Positions 60,671 to 64,000 of a stretch of DNA of 64,000 nucleotides are shown here, piece after piece. Position numbers and translations under genes: made by a program. Below the pieces are notes generated by a model. That model did not search any database and was not told the origin of the DNA. It saw only the letters and a list, made by a program, of their open reading frames with translations. Every line of letters begins with the position of its first letter. Position 1 is the stretch's first letter. Origin of the DNA: WFQV01 sp964611145 (GTDB lineage: Bacteria > Bacteroidota > Ignavibacteria > Ignavibacteriales > Melioribacteraceae); assembly GCA_964611145.1 (NCBI GenBank), contig CAZSYM010000003.1:1-64000 (forward strand), read 5' to 3'.

Positions 60671-60701
60671 TTGTTAATTGTCGCTCTATTCCGTAATTTT
60701 G
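60671..60701 (+). promoter_or_regulatory. Candidate promoter of the queE-queD operon
   Basis: TTG at 60671-60673 and TAATTTTG at 60694-60701 are 20 bases apart; the second is an exact match to the Bacteroidetes -7 element TAnnTTTG. Transcription would start about 15 bases ahead of queE. Confidence 0.5.
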
Positions 60702-60722
60702 CACACCTTTTTGGAAAAAACA

Positions 60723-61358
60723 ATGATTAAAGTCAACGAAATATTTCACTCGATTCAAGGGGAAAGCACACATGCCGGGCGTCCGTGTACGTTTGTGAGA
60801 TTAACTTACTGCAACTTGCGTTGTACGTACTGCGATACCGCTTATGCCTTCGAAGAAGGAACGGAGATGAGCGTTGATTCGATAATATCGAAAGTAAAAC
60901 AATTCGGATGCAAGCTTGTGGAAGTAACAGGCGGCGAGCCTCTTTTCCAAAAAGAAACACCTGAGTTGCTTAAAAAACTTTGCAACGAGGGATTCGAGGT
61001 GCTTTTGGAAACGAACGGAAGTCTTCCCATTAAGGATGTGGATGAACGTGTGAAAATAATAATGGATTTAAAAACTCCCTCGAGCGGAATGGCGGATCAT
61101 AATCTTTTTGAGAATATAAATTTTCTTAAAGCAAACGATGAAATTAAATTTGTAATAGGAAATAAAGAAGATTACGAATGGGCAAAGCGAACGCTCAAAA
61201 AGTTTAACCTGAGCGGTAGCAATGTTCTGTTCGCAACAGTGTTCGGGAAATTAGAGCCAAAAACTCTGGCGGAGTGGATTCTCGAAGACAAACTTGACGT
61301 TAGATTGCAATTACAGATTCACAAATTCATTTGGGAACCGGAAAGAAGAGGTGTATGA
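60723..61358 (+). CDS. queE: 7-carboxy-7-deazaguanine synthase
   Basis: QueE is a radical-SAM enzyme that turns carboxytetrahydropterin into carboxydeazaguanine, the second step on the route to preQ0 and queuosine. The cluster motif is CNLRCTYCD (C-x3-C-x2-C), preceded by IFHSIQGESTHAGRPCTFVRL, and the SAM-binding GGEP is in EVTGGEPLFQ. The 211 residues match the short family. I start at ATG 60723; upstream in-frame sequence to 60678 contains the promoter. The stop overlaps the queD start region. Confidence 0.95.
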   Translation: MIKVNEIFHSIQGESTHAGRPCTFVRLTYCNLRCTYCDTAYAFEEGTEMSVDSIISKVKQFGCKLVEVTGGEPLFQKETPELLKKLCNEGFEVLLETNGSLPIKDVDERVKIIMDLKTPSSGMADHNLFENINFLKANDEIKFVIGNKEDYEWAKRTLKKFNLSGSNVLFATVFGKLEPKTLAEWILEDKLDVRLQLQIHKFIWEPERRGV

Positions 61359-61771
61359 TGAAAATAGCGAAAGAATTTAGATGGGAAATGGGACACAGAT
61401 TACCTTTTCACAAGGGGAAATGTAAGAATCTCCATGGGCATTCCTACAAAATGCTTGTGGAATTCGAAGGGGAATTGAACAACGACGGCATGGTAATGGA
61501 TTATTATGATGTTAAAAACCTAATTGCTCCCTTAGTGGAGGAGCTCGACCATTCCGTAATGGTAAAAGACGACGACACGGAATTAATTAACGCCTTAAAA
61601 TCGATAAATTCAAGAATGAATATAGTGCCCTTTCACACGACGGCGGAAAATATTTGTTTTTACTTTCTTGAGAAAATAAAAAAGTTAAACACGAATAAAA
61701 ACTTAAAAAAAGTACGAGTTTGGGTTTACGAAACGGAAAACACTTACGCAACGGAGGAAACCGCACTTTAA
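61358..61771 (+). CDS. queD: 6-carboxytetrahydropterin synthase
   Basis: QueD makes carboxytetrahydropterin from dihydroneopterin triphosphate, supplying QueE. The zinc ligands are H13, H26 and H28, and the catalytic Cys is C22 in the CKNLHGH motif. The later DHS in EELDHSVMV and the C-terminal ENTYATEE also match. The 137 residues are standard. AAGAGG stands 6 bases ahead of ATG 61358, which overlaps the queE stop; ATG 61355 is an alternative. No queC follows, so the pathway is completed elsewhere. Confidence 0.95.
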   Translation: MKIAKEFRWEMGHRLPFHKGKCKNLHGHSYKMLVEFEGELNNDGMVMDYYDVKNLIAPLVEELDHSVMVKDDDTELINALKSINSRMNIVPFHTTAENICFYFLEKIKKLNTNKNLKKVRVWVYETENTYATEETAL

Positions 61772-61795
61772 CTTTAAACTTTGGAAAACCTTGCT

Positions 61796-63097
61796 CTACT
61801 TGGGCAAAGTAACGTAAAAAACCGTACCTTCACCGGGAGTACTTTCCACGCGGATTTTACCTTTATTTTTCCGCACCAAATCTTTTACTAATTTCATGCC
61901 GAATCCTGCACCGGATTCGTACTTCGTGCCAGGGCGAGTATCAGAAAAATCTGAATCGAACAATCTCGTTGCAGTTTTTTCGTCCATTCCAATACCATAA
62001 TCACGGATAGCTAAAACAACATTATCCCCTTTCTCGTGAGCCTCAATTTCTATTTTACTCCCATCTTCGGAAAACTTAAGAGCATTGGACAAAAGATTTC
62101 TCAATATCGCTTCCAGCATATTTTTATCGGCATGAACGAATAATTTTTCATTCACGGTATTAAACTCACGGATACGTTTTACACGAAAACTCTCGGTAAA
62201 AAAGGATAAAACACTTTGCAATATCTCTCTTAAATTTAGCTTTTCGAATTTCGGTGTAATAAGTTGTTGTTCGCTCCGAGACCAAAGCAAAAGATTTTCC
62301 AGCAATTCATAAGTTTTTCTGTTCTGTTTATTTATAATGTCCAACAATTTCTCTTTCTCCGCTTCGGTTGTTTCTTCCTCTAAAAGGAAATTTACAACAT
62401 TCATAATGTTACCTATCGGGTTGCGTAAATCGTGGGCAATAATTGAAAGGAGACGTATTCTCTCATTGTTTAACTTCTCAAGTCTTTCCTTTTGTGCCCT
62501 TATCTTCTGACTATACTCCTCATTCGTTTCTAAAGACTTTTCCAAAGAATTTATAAAAATCGTAGTGCCTATTGTCGCGCCCAAAATCATCACCGCCATA
62601 AAAAGAGCGCTCTGTTGGAGTTGCGGTTGCCCGGAAAAATACATCAATATAGGATAACCAAACATATAAATCGCTCCCAGAAAGAGCATGTTTCTTTTGT
62701 TTACAATAAAGCCCATCGAAAAAATTAGTACCGGTATCGTTACAAAATCTTGTAGAATTATATTAATACCAAATCTATGATGAAGCAAGAGATAAAAATA
62801 AGATGCTATTAAAATGCTTACCGACGAATAAACAATAATTAAAAAGGAAGTACGAAAACTAATGGAATCGAAATAAAATAGGAGATACGAAAAGATAATT
62901 ATCGTGAGAGCAAATATATCTCCGCTAATCAAAGTTTTTGGCAGGGTTTCAAAATTTAAAACCAAATCCAAAGTGTATCCTAAAACAAAAAAGAGAGCAA
63001 TAAGATTAAAGAGAAGTTTTTGCTCCTTAATCAGCGAACGATGAATTGCTTGTACCCCGTGTACCACAGGGAAATTCAGTTTTTCCCGCATAGACAT
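61796..63097 (-). CDS. Membrane-bound sensor histidine kinase
   Basis: A 433-residue kinase. The first 190 residues contain about six membrane spans and little periplasmic sequence, so the signal is probably sensed in the membrane. A coiled coil follows (SQKIRAQKERLEKLNNERI), then the HisKA helix with the phosphorylated His in LLSIIAHDLRNPIG, and a HATPase domain with N-box RNLLSNALKFSEDG, G1 DYGIGMDEK and G2 GAGFGMKLVKDLV. No response regulator is adjacent. Confidence 0.92.
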   Translation of the reverse strand: MSMREKLNFPVVHGVQAIHRSLIKEQKLLFNLIALFFVLGYTLDLVLNFETLPKTLISGDIFALTIIIFSYLLFYFDSISFRTSFLIIVYSSVSILIASYFYLLLHHRFGINIILQDFVTIPVLIFSMGFIVNKRNMLFLGAIYMFGYPILMYFSGQPQLQQSALFMAVMILGATIGTTIFINSLEKSLETNEEYSQKIRAQKERLEKLNNERIRLLSIIAHDLRNPIGNIMNVVNFLLEEETTEAEKEKLLDIINKQNRKTYELLENLLLWSRSEQQLITPKFEKLNLREILQSVLSFFTESFRVKRIREFNTVNEKLFVHADKNMLEAILRNLLSNALKFSEDGSKIEIEAHEKGDNVVLAIRDYGIGMDEKTATRLFDSDFSDTRPGTKYESGAGFGMKLVKDLVRKNKGKIRVESTPGEGTVFYVTLPK

Positions 63098-63223
63098 TGT
63101 TAAACTCTACATATTTTTACACAAAATAATTTCCGCTTTTAAAAAATAAAGATAACAAAATATTTCGAAGAGATTTTCCTTAAAATTTCCATTTTTACCT
63201 TTTCGTTTTTTCGCCTTGAAAAC

Positions 63224-64000
63224 TCAATTATTTAAGAATAATTTCTTATTCGGGCGTTCACCCATGAAATATTCCAACTTTCCGCCTTTCGTTATTTCTC
63301 CGTGCTTAATAAAAGGTCGTGTTATTTCCTTTCCGTTCAAAAGGATTTTCTCCAAGTAAATATTTCCCTTCCCAAAATTATGAGCTATTATTTCAAATCT
63401 TTTTCCGCTCGGAAGCCTGATTTCGGCATGTTTTAATAATGGTGTGCCAAAATAGTATTTCCCGTCGGCGGGATTAATGGGATAAAAACCAAAGGCGCTA
63501 AAAACGTACCATGCCGACATTTGTCCACAGTCTTCGTTTCCCGCATAACCGGAAGGCTTGTCGGTGTAAAACTCATCTGCAATTTTCTTTACGTAATACT
63601 GTGCCTTCCACGGCTCTGCAGAAAAATTGTATAGATAAGCGATGTGATGGCTCGGTTCGTTACCGTGAGCATATTGCCCGATAAAACCGGAGGCATTTCC
63701 GTTTACATCCGCCGGTTTAACATCGAGAGTGAAAAACTTATTGAGCTTTCGGGTGAAATCCTGCTTGCCTCCCAACAGACTTATTAAGCCGTCAACATCT
63801 TCCGGAACATACCAAAGATATTGCCATGCGTTTCCCTCCGTAAAGGGATAACCGCCGTTTCCTCCGTATTTCAAAGGCGAAAAAGGTTTTATCCAATTTC
63901 CACGACTATCTTTGCCCCGGAAAAAACCTATTTTCTTATCGAAAAGATTTTTATAAAGTTTCCATCTCCGAGTGAAAAAATCGAAATCTTCTTTTTTGCC
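63224..64000 (-). CDS. GH92 alpha-mannosidase, C-terminal part (cut by window edge)
   Basis: The frame is open to the window edge and encodes the last 258 residues of a GH92 exo-alpha-mannosidase. The signature segments are YPFTEGNAWQYLWYVPED, with the catalytic Glu of the family, and GNEDCGQMSAWYVFSAFGFYP. The end of the catalytic domain includes SGKRFEIIAHNFGKGNIYLEKILLNGK. GH92 enzymes remove terminal alpha-linked mannose and depend on calcium. The N-terminal two-thirds lie beyond position 64000. Confidence 0.95.
   Translation of the reverse strand, partial: GKKEDFDFFTRRWKLYKNLFDKKIGFFRGKDSRGNWIKPFSPLKYGGNGGYPFTEGNAWQYLWYVPEDVDGLISLLGGKQDFTRKLNKFFTLDVKPADVNGNASGFIGQYAHGNEPSHHIAYLYNFSAEPWKAQYYVKKIADEFYTDKPSGYAGNEDCGQMSAWYVFSAFGFYPINPADGKYYFGTPLLKHAEIRLPSGKRFEIIAHNFGKGNIYLEKILLNGKEITRPFIKHGEITKGGKLEYFMGERPNKKLFLNN

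Overview
The window is a chromosomal segment of a low-GC, Gram-negative bacterium from the Bacteroidetes/Chlorobi side of the tree. An Ignavibacteria- or Kryptonia-like organism is my best guess. The evidence is type IX secretion genes (PorU, PorV and a cargo protein with a type A sorting domain), a BtuB/BtuG-type cobalamin uptake pair, many lipoproteins, TonB-linked proteins, and promoter-like sites of the Bacteroidetes form (TTTG, about 19-20 nt, TAnnTTTG). No tRNA, rRNA, CRISPR, phage, integrase or transposase was seen. Superoxide reductase, two peroxiredoxins and a PerR-type regulator suggest an anaerobe or microaerophile that meets oxygen. The cytochrome c genes point to respiration.

Layout. 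1-4349: two lipoproteins and ccmC-ccmD-ccmE-ccmF, on the minus strand; CcmE is the Cys (CxxxY) variant and ccmD was found as a small GTG-started gene. 4454-6001: Sel1-repeat protein. 6199-9688: cobalamin riboswitch controlling a TonB-dependent receptor and a BtuG-like propeller lipoprotein. 9754-13180: nucleotidyltransferase-metK-ahcY operon. 13348-16989: a small membrane protein, prfA, a glycosyltransferase and miaA. 17136-18967: HAD phosphatase, then PerR and peroxiredoxin behind a PerR-box-like site. 19103-24461: an unrecognised protein, an aminotransferase, BtpA-family protein, thioredoxin and a PpiD-like foldase. 24693-32186: CocE-type hydrolase, arginine deiminase, thioesterase, glycosyltransferase, a small charged protein and a large DUF2723 membrane protein. 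32298-41744: superoxide reductase, tag, clpX with a TPR protein and a FAD oxidase, a Trm112-like protein, an M3 peptidase, a stand-alone GroES homologue and an aldehyde dehydrogenase.

41899-55490 is the most distinctive block: one minus-strand run PorU, PorV, a T9SS-sorted M6-like protein that has lost its HExxH zinc site, a gluzincin-propeller-barrel fusion, a DUF5683-like protein and der. 55633-59244 holds a peroxiredoxin, an HD protein, nth, and an ECF sigma / anti-sigma / lipoprotein-TonB operon. 59358-64000 holds a YjiH-type membrane protein, queE-queD, an orphan sensor kinase and the C-terminal part of a GH92 mannosidase that runs off the window.

The observations most worth following are the inactivated M6 homologue encoded beside its own secretion machinery, the cysteine-free PerR that keeps all five regulatory metal ligands, the Cys-type CcmE, the riboswitch expression platform, and a self-complementary dispersed repeat present twice, each copy touching a stop codon.
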